Virus record (IMG/VR): IMGVR_UViG_3300045921_000035 | Coordinates: 1-45,563 of that record | Direction: 5' to 3' (one strand) | DNA length: 45,563 bases | DNA from: a virus | Part shown: in pieces, positions 8,752 to 17,032 of the stretch | How the letters are laid out: the number at the start of each line of letters is the position of its first letter | Position numbering within the stretch: the first letter of the stretch is position 1 | The notes under the pieces: model-generated | The model's input: only the letters and a program-made list of their open reading frames with translations | Told to the model about the DNA's origin: nothing | Database searches by the model: none | Position numbers and translations under genes: made by a program

Positions 8752-9417
8752 ATGACTGCTCGTCAGCGTGACTTCTTCCACCCGCGCTACAATGCATACG
8801 TCCCGGCTTGTCGTTACGCTGATGACGTTGTGCATTCTGCTCCGCTGGTGGTCAACTTTGGCGCTCCAGCGGCTGCCAATGCTACTGCGATTTTGAATGC
8901 GCAGAGTATTGCAACTGCTGGTGGTGTCAATGTCAGCTTCACCATGTCGGAAATCTGGGGCCGCAACGTTACTGTTGTTGCTTCTGCTGCTGCAACCTCG
9001 ACTGTTACGGTTATTGGCCGTGACTATCTTGGCCAGCCGATGCGTGAAACTCTTACCCTCAACGGCACTACACCTGTTGTTGGATTGAAGAGCTTCAAGT
9101 GGATTTTCCGCGTGGAGTATGGCGCAACCGCTGGTGTTACCATCAACGTCGGGACTGGAAGCCGTCTTGGTCTTCCTTACCGTGTTAGCAATGTGCTGGC
9201 TGAAAAAGTCAACAGCGTTGCTGGCACTGTTGGCACTCTGACTGCTGCTGTTCTCACTGACCCGCAGACTGCAACTACTGGAGACCCTCGTGGCCAGTAT
9301 ACGCCGAATGCGACAATGAACGGCACCAATCGGATTGAGATTGCAGTGCTGACTGACAACTTTGTCAACGCTTCCGGCAACGGTGGTCTGTTCGGCATTG
9401 CGCACTTCGGCGGCTAA
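8752..9417 (+). CDS. Probable capsid decoration or head fibre protein
   Basis: This 221-residue protein is preceded by AGGAG 8 bases before its ATG. It is rich in Ala, Thr, Val, Gly and Asn and has almost no helix signal. Residues about 55-130 resemble an Ig-like sandwich (VNVSFTMSEIWGRNVTVVASAAATSTVTVIG), and a second beta segment runs to the end. It is the last gene before a strong intrinsic terminator, within the capsid transcription unit. Codon use is close to that of the capsid gene, suggesting high copy number. Decoration of the capsid surface is inferred from position, composition and codon use. Confidence 0.65.
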   Translation: MTARQRDFFHPRYNAYVPACRYADDVVHSAPLVVNFGAPAAANATAILNAQSIATAGGVNVSFTMSEIWGRNVTVVASAAATSTVTVIGRDYLGQPMRETLTLNGTTPVVGLKSFKWIFRVEYGATAGVTINVGTGSRLGLPYRVSNVLAEKVNSVAGTVGTLTAAVLTDPQTATTGDPRGQYTPNATMNGTNRIEIAVLTDNFVNASGNGGLFGIAHFGG

Positions 9418-9438
9418 CTAATCCGGGCCAATGAAGTG

Positions 9439-9474
9439 TTGAGGGGCTGTGTTCTGTCCTGCACAGCCCCTCAA
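9439..9474 (+). terminator. Intrinsic terminator after the capsid gene cluster
   Basis: A perfect 13-bp stem (9439-9451 paired with 9462-9474) has a 10-base loop and a GC-rich centre (GGGGCTGTG / CACAGCCCC), followed by a short TTT. It lies between the decoration gene and the adaptor gene. It probably reduces transcription of the tail genes relative to capsid genes, since no promoter is obvious immediately downstream. Confidence 0.85.
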
Positions 9475-9488
9475 TTTCAGGAAGCGTT

Positions 9489-10145
9489 ATGCGATACGAA
9501 ACTGGCCAACAGCTTGTAAATGACGCCGAACAGTTGCTTTATCAAGCGGCTGGAACGGCTGTTCAGATGTATTCACAGAACATTCTGTTGCGCAAACTGC
9601 AACAGGCATTTGACTTTCTCTTTCTTGAACAGTGGTGGCCACAGTTTGTGGTGCGTGAGCAGTTGACACTGGCTGCTGGCATTCCTACAGCCGCTCCTAC
9701 TGACATTCTGCACTACGAAGATATTCGATATGTGTATCCAGAAGGTAGTAGAACGCCTCTGCCTAAACTGCCTTTGGGGATTAACACACTTCTTCCACAG
9801 CTACAAACAGGTGGTCATCCTCGATACATCGAGTATAATGCTTCAACACTGTTTCGCTGCTGGCCTGCTGATGCATCTGGTGATGTGTTAGTTGTTGGCC
9901 GTCGCCGTCCTGCAAAGTATCTCATAACAGATGTATTTGAAATGGACAGCGAACTGCTGACAACCTATGCAGTTTGGAGTTATTTCACAGATGATGCCTC
10001 TAATCCAGAGGCTGCTGCAAAGTCAAAAGCGCTGTTTGACAGCCGCTACAAAACACTCAGGGACAATAGCTTTAATGAGCCTATTGTTCTTGATGGCGGT
10101 GTGGGTATGTTCCCACTCACTTGGACAGAAAGGCCGTTTCCATGA
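9489..10145 (+). CDS. Head-tail adaptor (tail tubular protein A / gp4-like)
   Basis: This 218-residue protein has AGGAAG 4 bases upstream of its ATG. It is mainly helical at the N-terminus (QQLVNDAEQLLYQAAGTAVQMYSQNILLRKLQQAFDFLFLEQWWPQF). A beta-rich centre contains ILHYEDIRYVYPEG, and a second helical part lies near DSELLTTYAVWSYFTDDASNPEAAAKSKALFDSRY. This helix-beta-helix plan and the length match podovirus adaptor proteins that form a 12-fold ring below the portal. Its location just upstream of the nozzle-like gene supports the call. The stop overlaps the start of the lipoprotein gene (ATGA). Confidence 0.72.
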   Translation: MRYETGQQLVNDAEQLLYQAAGTAVQMYSQNILLRKLQQAFDFLFLEQWWPQFVVREQLTLAAGIPTAAPTDILHYEDIRYVYPEGSRTPLPKLPLGINTLLPQLQTGGHPRYIEYNASTLFRCWPADASGDVLVVGRRRPAKYLITDVFEMDSELLTTYAVWSYFTDDASNPEAAAKSKALFDSRYKTLRDNSFNEPIVLDGGVGMFPLTWTERPFP

Positions 10146-10321
10146 AGCGTGTTATTGTTCTTGGAGCAGTGCTACTGCTTAGTGGTTGTGCGCACACTGC
10201 GACAGTGGTCAATTGCGACAATGCTCAGAATATAAAAACTCTGGCGCTTGCCACTATCGAAGCAATCAACAAAGCGTGTCCGATTGTGGCTGATGATGCT
10301 CAGCAAAATCCGTCTGAGTAA
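10142..10321 (+). CDS. Small lipoprotein (possible outer-membrane spanin or exclusion lipoprotein)
   Basis: This 59-residue protein has a textbook lipoprotein signal: MKR, a hydrophobic run VIVLGAVLLL and the lipobox LLSGC, with Cys at about residue 16. The mature part is about 43 residues and has two more Cys. The ATG at 10142 overlaps the adaptor stop, and an AAAGG lies 9 bases upstream. After processing it would sit in the outer or inner membrane. Rz1-type o-spanins are short lipoproteins but are usually Pro-rich, which this is not. Superinfection-exclusion lipoproteins are another possibility. It lies far from the endolysin gene. Confidence 0.7.
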   Translation: MKRVIVLGAVLLLSGCAHTATVVNCDNAQNIKTLALATIEAINKACPIVADDAQQNPSE

Positions 10322-11906
10322 TAGGGCGAGGCTTCTTCGTTCTTCTACCCTGCGCGACTTTAGCGGTGGCTGGAATAGCGATGATACAAGCCTCAACCTT
10401 GCTCCAAGGTTCTTGACCAAAGCTATCAACATCACAATTGGTGGTGATGGTGCTCCAAAAGTTCGCCAAGGATATGACTTCTTGGCGAACGTCGGCGCGC
10501 CTATTGTCGAAGTAGCCTACTTCAACAACGCATTTGTCGCAATCTGCCAAGATGGTAGATTGTTTCGTGTTGAGGCAAACGGTGCTGTTGACCTCATTTG
10601 GAGTAACGCCATTGCAGCATTTTTGCCGGGAAGCCCTAGTGGCTGGGGTGACACAGACTTTGCGTCCTACGAACAATTCAACGGAAGCCTTATCGTCTGT
10701 AATGGCTCGGACAAGCCAATTAAGATTGACAAGAACTTTGTTGTGGAATATCTACAGGACGAAGCCACTAACAGCAACATCAATGTTCCTGTATGTCGAT
10801 ATGTCGTCGCTGCATCGCGATACCTTTGCATGTTTGGAGACCCGGTAAATCCCAACCGTGTGCATATCAGTGCACGTGATGCTGCTGGCACGTGGTTTGG
10901 AGACCCACCTCCAAACGATGCTACTTTTGCAGACATTGGCTCCAATCTTGCTAATGCTAGTGTTATTCGTGGAGGCGTTGCATTCCGTGGCAGGTTGCTT
11001 GTGTTCTTTGCCGAAGGAACGGTAGTAGGACAGCTTGGAACCTACAATGACAGCAACGAACACACGCCAGATTTTAACGATGCCATTGACCAATACGGCT
11101 GCATCTCTCATCGTGCTGCGGTTGCAGTTGGTGACGATGGCATTATTGCTGACTACACTTCTGTCTCTACCCTCAGACGCACTGTTCTCAGCCAAAACTT
11201 CAAGCCAGAGCCAATCAGTGACCTTATCCGAAAAAATTACGTGTCCGAAGTAAGTCGATTTACTCCAGAGGCAGCAGAAGACCGCATCTTTGCTGTGTGG
11301 GAGCCGATTGACGGTCGTTATATGTTGTTTGTCCCGAACAATGTTGCACCTGATGCAGCTACAGAGACACGGGTGTTTGTGCTCAACTATTCTGCCTCAG
11401 AACGTGCAAACAGATGGACAGAGTTTAGAGGCTGGAACTTCACTTGTGGTTGCCGCACACTGCTTGGAAATGTAGTGTTTGGTGACTACAACGGCAACTT
11501 GTGGCTGCTAGGAAACTCTCAACGTCCTATTAACAGCGACAATGGGAATGACATTGTATTCGAGTTTGAAACGCCTTGGATACCATTTGGCAGTGCTGTT
11601 GACGTTAAGAACAGCAAGTATATCAGCTTTGACACAGAAGGGACTGCGGAGTTTCAGGTTCGCATGTTTGTTGACCGATGGAATGATGCACCAGCTTGTG
11701 TTGGTGATTTCAGTGGCGGCGACCAAGGCGGATTTGGCAACGGGAACCAGCCGTTTGGCGGTGGCCGTAACACGAGTTTCAAGAAGAAGTATGGCTGGCC
11801 TGCAAAGTTCTTGATTGCCAAGTTCAACTTTAGTGGCAGCACAAAACAGCCATTTCGGCTTGTAGGCATGAGCCTTGAGTATCTGCAAGGTGGAACACGG
11901 CGATGA
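10296..11906 (+). CDS. Tail nozzle protein (tail tubular protein B-like)
   Basis: This protein has about 536 residues. The ATG at 10296 is chosen (10293 is equally possible) because the longer version begins with TTG inside the lipoprotein gene. The Shine-Dalgarno signal is weak, so coupling to the lipoprotein is likely. The sequence reads as repeated beta blades: VEVAYFNNAFVAICQDGRLFRV, FNGSLIVCNGSDKPIKID, GVAFRGRLLVFFAEGTVVG and GNVVFGDYNGNLWLL. These fit the propeller-like nozzle of podoviruses that extends the tail below the adaptor. Position between the adaptor and fibre genes agrees. Confidence 0.72.
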   Translation: MLSKIRLSNRARLLRSSTLRDFSGGWNSDDTSLNLAPRFLTKAINITIGGDGAPKVRQGYDFLANVGAPIVEVAYFNNAFVAICQDGRLFRVEANGAVDLIWSNAIAAFLPGSPSGWGDTDFASYEQFNGSLIVCNGSDKPIKIDKNFVVEYLQDEATNSNINVPVCRYVVAASRYLCMFGDPVNPNRVHISARDAAGTWFGDPPPNDATFADIGSNLANASVIRGGVAFRGRLLVFFAEGTVVGQLGTYNDSNEHTPDFNDAIDQYGCISHRAAVAVGDDGIIADYTSVSTLRRTVLSQNFKPEPISDLIRKNYVSEVSRFTPEAAEDRIFAVWEPIDGRYMLFVPNNVAPDAATETRVFVLNYSASERANRWTEFRGWNFTCGCRTLLGNVVFGDYNGNLWLLGNSQRPINSDNGNDIVFEFETPWIPFGSAVDVKNSKYISFDTEGTAEFQVRMFVDRWNDAPACVGDFSGGDQGGFGNGNQPFGGGRNTSFKKKYGWPAKFLIAKFNFSGSTKQPFRLVGMSLEYLQGGTRR

Positions 11907-13378
11907 CTATTAGCACTTACACCTTCAATCTGTCACTTGGTCTGGTCAACTTCAACTCTCCACTTTGGGGTGATGACGTTAACCGCAACTTCAATATTCT
12001 GGATGCAGCTATTGCATCTGTTGAAGGTGACGTTCGATTTGCAAACGCTGTTGGAACCAACGCAATTACTGCAACATACACGCCCCCTATTACAGCTTAC
12101 ACATCTGGACTGAGGCTGTGGGTTCGGTTGCAGAACGCGCCAACAGGTGCAATGACAATCAATGTCAATGGTCTCGGTGCTAAAAACATTCTGTATCGAG
12201 GCAGTGTCATCCAAGCAGGACAGTTGTTTGCCGGCGATGTTATCTCGATACTGTATGATGGCACACAGTTCAACATTCTTGGCTTGATTAACCAAGAGTT
12301 TGCTGCTCTCAACATCATCAACGGATTGAGCGGTGCAACTGCTCCATCTGGAGCAAACCAGGTTGTCATCGAAAGTGACAACACTACTGGTATGTCCATC
12401 CTGACGCCATCAACAGAAACTGTCAACATCAACTTTGGTAACGAAGTTGACAATGACATTGCTGGCATTCGCTACAACCATGCAACTAGTGAGCTTCTGC
12501 TTCGTGCTGATGCAAACTACATTGCAGTGGATGATATTATTGAGTTCTCGTGTGTCGGGCAGGAATACCGCTTCACATTTGGCGGTGGCACTATGCGGAC
12601 GCACTCTGTTGCAGCCAATGTTATCAGGTTTGGCAGCACGCTCAGCACCACCAATGGCCTGTTCATTAACCTATCCAATGGATTTGTTGGCATCGGCAAG
12701 AACAATCCCACTACAGCCCTTGATGTTAATGGTATTGTGAAGGCTACAGGCTTTGAAGGGCCTATCAATCTCAGCGGTGTTTTTGGTGTTTTGGGTATTG
12801 CCCAAGGTGGCACAGGGGGTGATAACGTTACACAAGCTAGAACCAATTTGGGACTTGGAGACTTGGCCGTTAAGGACAAAGTTGACAACACAGATTGGAA
12901 TGCAGCGGGTGCTAAGCTTGCAGTTAGCAATGGTGGCAGCGGTGTTGGCACTCTAACTGGCTACATTAAAGGGAATGGCACTAGTCCTTATACAGCTTCG
13001 CCCACAATTCCTGTTGCTGATATTACAGGGCTAACACCGTTTAGTGGTGATGCGTCTGAAATTGTGTCTGGTGTCTTTGACGATGCACGAATGGGTGCTG
13101 TTGATGACTTTGGTAATGGCGGTGCTACCCTTCCCGGTGGCTTGATTATCAAGTCCGGTGTTATCAGCATCGCAGTTGATGGCAACACTAGTGTAACCTT
13201 TTCAACGGCATTTCCTAATGCATGTCTTGCGGTTGTTATGACAGCCAATAGCAACAATGTTGGCTCAGGTGATGTGAGATATGCTCCCGCAGTTTGGAAC
13301 GCAACTGCAAGCGGGTTTACTGCGTATAACGACGGGGCAACGACCAGCAATTTCTATTGGATAGCTATTGGCTATTAA
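11903..13378 (+). CDS. Tail fibre with Gp53-like C-terminal domain
   Basis: This 491-residue protein starts at an ATG that overlaps the nozzle stop. The N-terminal 150 residues carry NFNSPLWGDDVNRNFNILDAAI and beta repeats, a likely virion-attachment part. The centre has short collagen-like or fibre repeats (GIAQGGTGGDNVTQARTNLGLG, then LAVSNGGSGVGTLTGYIKG), familiar from phage fibres. The final 75 residues (GGLIIKSGVI, TVTFSTAFPNACLAVVMTA with small changes, and FYWIAIGY at the end) match the Gp53-like receptor-binding C-terminal domain. It most likely recognises the host surface. No chaperone gene follows; the next gene begins 10 bases after the stop. Confidence 0.85.
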   Translation: MTISTYTFNLSLGLVNFNSPLWGDDVNRNFNILDAAIASVEGDVRFANAVGTNAITATYTPPITAYTSGLRLWVRLQNAPTGAMTINVNGLGAKNILYRGSVIQAGQLFAGDVISILYDGTQFNILGLINQEFAALNIINGLSGATAPSGANQVVIESDNTTGMSILTPSTETVNINFGNEVDNDIAGIRYNHATSELLLRADANYIAVDDIIEFSCVGQEYRFTFGGGTMRTHSVAANVIRFGSTLSTTNGLFINLSNGFVGIGKNNPTTALDVNGIVKATGFEGPINLSGVFGVLGIAQGGTGGDNVTQARTNLGLGDLAVKDKVDNTDWNAAGAKLAVSNGGSGVGTLTGYIKGNGTSPYTASPTIPVADITGLTPFSGDASEIVSGVFDDARMGAVDDFGNGGATLPGGLIIKSGVISIAVDGNTSVTFSTAFPNACLAVVMTANSNNVGSGDVRYAPAVWNATASGFTAYNDGATTSNFYWIAIGY

Positions 13379-13388
13379 GGAGTATCCA

Positions 13389-13652
13389 GTGAGCACTTCA
13401 CCTGACACCAACTCCCTTTCTTTGGAGAGCAGAGTTGCCGTTCTAGAGAAGGTGGTATCAATGATGCACACAGACTTCAAAGAGCTTCGCACGGCTATAG
13501 TCAATACAGGATTGGGCATTCTTTTCGGTATCATGACTGCGTTGATTGGTGGGCTTTTGTATTTTGCTCAGCAGAAAGATGATGTGCTTCGCCAGATTGA
13601 GCAGATTGTTCGCAATCGTGCTCCAGCTATTGAACAACCGGAGGCAAAATGA
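13389..13652 (+). CDS. Small single-pass membrane protein with coiled coil (holin-associated, XhlA-like)
   Basis: This 87-residue protein uses a GTG start with AAGGAG 6 bases upstream; a farther in-frame TTG has no binding site. Residues 8-37 form an amphipathic helix (LESRVAVLEKVVSMMHTDFKELR). One hydrophobic segment follows (TGLGILFGIMTALIGGLLYF), then a charged helical tail. This order resembles XhlA-type hemolysin/holin-associated proteins and some spanin-like proteins. It overlaps the next gene by 4 bases (ATGA), and that gene also encodes a membrane protein, so the pair is a candidate lysis set although the endolysin lies elsewhere. Confidence 0.7.
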   Translation: MSTSPDTNSLSLESRVAVLEKVVSMMHTDFKELRTAIVNTGLGILFGIMTALIGGLLYFAQQKDDVLRQIEQIVRNRAPAIEQPEAK

Positions 13653-13915
13653 CTGATGAAACTTCTTCTGTTGAGGCCGAGGCTACTCGCGCTACTGCTG
13701 CTATTCACGTTGCAGAGACTGAGCTTAAGGTTGACCTTCGCTCTCCAGAGTTTATCATTGCCTATACGGTCATTATTCTTTTCGGCGCATCGCTGTTCCT
13801 CTACCATACCGAACAACTCCAAACAGCGTTGATTAGTTCAGTATCAATGGCGCTAGGGTATTTCCTTGGCAGTCAGCGCCAGAGAAAGGTTGACCCCTAC
13901 CAAAAAGGGGGTTGA
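13649..13915 (+). CDS. Two-pass membrane protein, holin candidate
   Basis: This 88-residue protein has GGAGG 5 bases before its ATG. It carries an acidic N-terminal 30 residues, then a hydrophobic segment at about 36-55 (FIIAYTVIILFGASLFLY) and another at about 60-77 (TALISSVSMALGYFLG). The C-terminus is basic (RQRKVDPYQKGG). Size, two membrane segments and a charged tail fit class II holins or related phage membrane proteins. The last codons overlap the -35 box of the promoter at 13912. Without the endolysin next to it, the holin call rests on topology only. Confidence 0.62.
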   Translation: MTDETSSVEAEATRATAAIHVAETELKVDLRSPEFIIAYTVIILFGASLFLYHTEQLQTALISSVSMALGYFLGSQRQRKVDPYQKGG

Positions 13916-13939
13916 CACGTGTTCTAGCACGGCTATAAT
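13912..13939 (+). promoter_or_regulatory. Consensus sigma70-like promoter upstream of ejection genes
   Basis: A perfect -35 TTGACA (13912-13917) and a perfect -10 TATAAT (13934-13939) are separated by 16 bp, predicting a start near 13946 and a leader of about 14 bases before the next ATG. The -35 box overlaps the stop codon of the preceding membrane protein gene. It would let the four ejection-type genes be transcribed independently of the upstream late operon. Confidence 0.85.
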
Positions 13940-13959
13940 AGCGAAGCGGGGTTAGACAT

Positions 13960-14973
13960 ATGGGACTACCACTTATTGCAGGTGGCTTAATTGGTGGGTC
14001 ACTGCTGAAAGGCTTGTTCGGCAAGCGCAGGCGTGGGCCATCTCCTGAGCAACTTGCAGCACAGCAAGCTGAGATGGAGCGCATCAACGCCAGTCGAAAT
14101 GCTGCTAACGCAGCACAGACTGCCGAACAACAGCGACAAGCAGAAGAAGCTGCACGGCGAGACAGAGAGCTACAGCAGTTTAACCAGATGCTTGGCAATG
14201 TTCGTAATACGAACATGTCAATCGCAGACCAAGTGTTGAGCAGCTATGGTCTTGACCCGAACATGTTTCGCGGCAACGTGCAGACTGAATTGGACAGGTT
14301 GACTGCTGGTCTGCGCCCCGGTTCTGACCCCACAAACATCATCAACGGTCGCTCTATTGCCGAAAGTGTGGTAAATGACGAACTGCGTCGTCGCCGCATG
14401 GCATATCAGCAACAAGCTGAACAGAAGTTTGGCAGTAATTTCGGCAATCGTCTTATCAGCGATGATGTGTTGAACTCTACTATTGATGATATTCTCAACA
14501 CACAAAAACAGAATGCTGCACAGTTTATTGAGCGTGGCCAGAAGCGTGGTATCATCAATGATGTTGGCGCACAAGCTGCACAGCGGCGGATTGGTGAAGC
14601 TGAACAAACTGGCAGAGGGACACTTGGCAACTTGGCTCTAGGTATTATCGACAAATACCGTAGCCAAGCCAATCAGGTGCGCGACAGAGCGTTTAACCAA
14701 GCCAGCGGATACAACTTCGGCAGCAACATCAACTTTGATGAACTGCTTGGAGAAGGCAATCAGATTGCTGAACGTGCTCGCAACTTTGGTGGTGGCGAAC
14801 TGCGCGGCGCTATTGGTGGCCAGAACTTCTTCGACTTGAGCGAACTACGCAATACGGCAGGGCAAGCTCAAGGTGCAATCAATCCACGTGATACAGAAGT
14901 TGCAAATGCAATCGCAAACAGGCGTCGCATGATGGGCACATCACGCGGTATTGGTAATCAAGGAGCACTGTAA
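13960..14973 (+). CDS. Internal virion (ejection) protein 1 candidate
   Basis: This 337-residue protein starts 21 bases after the -10 box of the promoter at 13912; only a weak GGGG-type binding site precedes the ATG. The N-terminus is a Gly-rich hydrophobic segment (LPLIAGGLIGGSLLKGLFG, glycine-zipper-like) followed by a basic KRRR patch. Residues about 25-75 are an Ala/Gln/Glu/Arg coiled coil. The rest is helical with many Gln, Asn and Arg. This pattern is typical of podovirus ejection proteins that enter the cell envelope with DNA. It overlaps the next gene by one base (TAATG). The virion role is inferred from position and composition. Confidence 0.65.
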   Translation: MGLPLIAGGLIGGSLLKGLFGKRRRGPSPEQLAAQQAEMERINASRNAANAAQTAEQQRQAEEAARRDRELQQFNQMLGNVRNTNMSIADQVLSSYGLDPNMFRGNVQTELDRLTAGLRPGSDPTNIINGRSIAESVVNDELRRRRMAYQQQAEQKFGSNFGNRLISDDVLNSTIDDILNTQKQNAAQFIERGQKRGIINDVGAQAAQRRIGEAEQTGRGTLGNLALGIIDKYRSQANQVRDRAFNQASGYNFGSNINFDELLGEGNQIAERARNFGGGELRGAIGGQNFFDLSELRNTAGQAQGAINPRDTEVANAIANRRRMMGTSRGIGNQGAL

Positions 14974-15938
14974 TGCCGCTTCCTGCTATTATTGCCAAAG
15001 GGCTACCAATTGTAAGTGGCCTTTTTGGTCTTGGTGGTGCGCTAGGCCAGAATGCTGCACAGCGGCGAATGGCTGAACAGCAGCAAGGTTTTGCAACACG
15101 CATTGGAAACAGCGCAGACGAGATTAGCCGTTACGTCGCTGACTTGATGCGTATGCAGAGCGGCCTTTCCGATGAACGCGGTGGCTCCATTCGCATAAAC
15201 CCTGTAACAGGGCAGTGGGAAACTGTTCTGTCGCCACAAGACCGTGCTCTACAAGAAGCTAATGACCGAGAAGCACTGGCTAGAGACACAATTGACCAGT
15301 TCTTGCGTCGTCAAGGCATGTTTGATGCTGAACGACTGCGCGGTCGTGCTGCTACTGCGGCTGACACTCTTATGGATGACCTCGACGCAAATCGTCGTGG
15401 TATTGGCACTGTTGACCCAACGGCTATTGCTAGACAACTTGAAGTTGACCGCACTGGTGCAGTTAATGCCGGTTATGATGAAGTGCTGCGTGGACTTAAT
15501 CGTGTTTCTATGCGAACAGGTAGTGATGGTTCGGCTGTTGCAGCCGCACTAGCACGTAATCGTGCTGCGGACATTGCAAGGACGCGCGGAAGTCCTATGA
15601 TTGAAGGGCTGCAAATCGCACAGAACTACAACACCAATGCTCGCAACAATCTTCTTGGCGAATATGGTGGTATGTTCTCTGGCGGCAGCAACTTCTTGAA
15701 CAGTAGCTTTGCTGGGACTGATAGGTTTGGCAATGCACTTGACCGCACTGCACAGCAACAGGGCTTCGACCTTTCAAGGCGTCAGACTGGTATTCAAGGC
15801 GGTGCTGTTGGTGGACAGTTGTTGTCGAACGCTGCGCGTGGTCTTCGTGAAACTCCTCCAGTTGGCGGCGGTGTTATGAATGCACTCAGCGGATTTACTG
15901 GAAGCCTTGCAAACCTGCTTCGCTCTCCAAAGGGCTAA
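14973..15938 (+). CDS. Internal virion (ejection) protein 2 candidate
   Basis: This 321-residue protein starts in a TAATG overlap with the previous gene. It also opens with a Gly-rich hydrophobic stretch (PAIIAKGLPIVSGLFGLGG), then basic and Gln-rich helices (QRRMAEQQQGF). The central part is a helical Asp/Arg/Ala-rich segment with GRAATAADTLMDDLDANRRGIG. The C-terminus has Gly/Asn-rich stretches. The shared N-terminal plan with the preceding protein suggests related membrane-insertion functions, perhaps from an old duplication. No lytic transglycosylase or peptidase motif was seen. An ejection role is inferred. Confidence 0.65.
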   Translation: MPLPAIIAKGLPIVSGLFGLGGALGQNAAQRRMAEQQQGFATRIGNSADEISRYVADLMRMQSGLSDERGGSIRINPVTGQWETVLSPQDRALQEANDREALARDTIDQFLRRQGMFDAERLRGRAATAADTLMDDLDANRRGIGTVDPTAIARQLEVDRTGAVNAGYDEVLRGLNRVSMRTGSDGSAVAAALARNRAADIARTRGSPMIEGLQIAQNYNTNARNNLLGEYGGMFSGGSNFLNSSFAGTDRFGNALDRTAQQQGFDLSRRQTGIQGGAVGGQLLSNAARGLRETPPVGGGVMNALSGFTGSLANLLRSPKG

Positions 15939-15941
15939 CAT

Positions 15942-17021
15942 ATGACAACTCAACAGAACACAATGCCGATGCGTCGTGGCGGTCGTGTATTCGACACGCC
16001 AGATTGGCTGAGCCCACTGTTGCAACAGATGCAAGCGCAGGAAGATAGTGCTGCTGCTGATGCTGCACAGCAGGCAGTTCTTCGCAATAATGGTGCTCCG
16101 GCTGTTGGGCCGTATGGGCAGGGTTATGCACAGGTGTTGACTAGTCGTGCAGCACAAGGGCCATTCTCAGCCCTTGATGCTGCTGCACTGTTCAATCACA
16201 GTAACGCCGAAGCTCGTGCTATGGCTGAAGCAGCCGCAGCGCAACGTGAGTTGCAGCTTCGCATTAATGATGACAACAACCGCAACCGTCGTCTGATTGC
16301 TGCTTATCCGCAACTAGAAAGCATCTTCCGCACAGGTGTTAAGGTTGATGGTCTTGAAACTGACCCTGTAGTGAATACTGCTTGGCGCGCTCAAGACTAT
16401 GCAGGTAGAAATGCAGACATTCGCAACACTACTGCTGAAACTATTGGAAGGCTCACTGATGCAGGTTTGCCACCTGAACAGGACACGGCAGAGACTTGGC
16501 TGCGCGATGTAAACCAAGCTCCTGACAGCTACGAAGTTACTGACAGTGGCGAAATGGTGCCGAAATGGGCAAGAACGCTGTTTTCAACTTCTAACCGCTA
16601 TTCGCCAGACAACATGGCATCGGTGGAAACGGCCAATATCAATGCCGATGCGACCAAGACTGCTGCTGCCATCAGGGCTGCTAGCAAAGAAGACAATCAG
16701 CCACAAGTAACTGTTCACGTTAGCCCTAGCGGACTTCTTACAGGAACCGACATTAAGGGCGCTCCATCACAAGTCACTCCGTGGCTTACACAACCGGGAC
16801 AGGCGACAAACAATCCCAGTGCTGCATTCCAGCAACCGCTACCAGTGCAGCCAATTCAGATGCAAGGGCCTCGTGCTGCACAAGCATTGAGCATGGCTGT
16901 GCGTGCGAACAAGCTGCCTCCTGACCGCAACAACAGCAACACACGTGTTATGATGGTGCCGGGTAATCCAAATCCAGTCTTTGTTGACGTTGCAACGGGC
17001 TTCATCATTCCTACGCAGTAA
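15942..17021 (+). CDS. Virion protein of unknown function in the ejection cluster
   Basis: This 359-residue protein starts 3 bases after the previous stop. It is Ala/Gln/Asn/Arg-rich. An N-terminal region with helical repeats (LLQQMQAQEDSAAADAAQQA, ALFNHSNAEARAMAEAAAAQRELQ in two pieces) leads to a probably helical middle and a Pro/Gln-rich linker near 280-310. The last 40 residues look folded (TRVMMVPGNPNPVFVDVATGFIIPTQ in part). It has no membrane segment or signal peptide. Its position between two ejection-type genes suggests it is packaged in the capsid or ejected. The family is not recognised. Confidence 0.6.
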   Translation: MTTQQNTMPMRRGGRVFDTPDWLSPLLQQMQAQEDSAAADAAQQAVLRNNGAPAVGPYGQGYAQVLTSRAAQGPFSALDAAALFNHSNAEARAMAEAAAAQRELQLRINDDNNRNRRLIAAYPQLESIFRTGVKVDGLETDPVVNTAWRAQDYAGRNADIRNTTAETIGRLTDAGLPPEQDTAETWLRDVNQAPDSYEVTDSGEMVPKWARTLFSTSNRYSPDNMASVETANINADATKTAAAIRAASKEDNQPQVTVHVSPSGLLTGTDIKGAPSQVTPWLTQPGQATNNPSAAFQQPLPVQPIQMQGPRAAQALSMAVRANKLPPDRNNSNTRVMMVPGNPNPVFVDVATGFIIPTQ

Positions 17022-17032
17022 GGACACTGTTA

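Noticed and set aside
9640-9680. Plus-strand TTGACA-like word inside the adaptor gene
   Set aside because: It is within coding sequence and has no suitable -10. Likely chance.
10248-10295. Longer N-terminus of the nozzle gene from the TTG at 10248
   Set aside because: It lies inside the lipoprotein gene with no binding site, so ATG 10296 (or 10293) is preferred.
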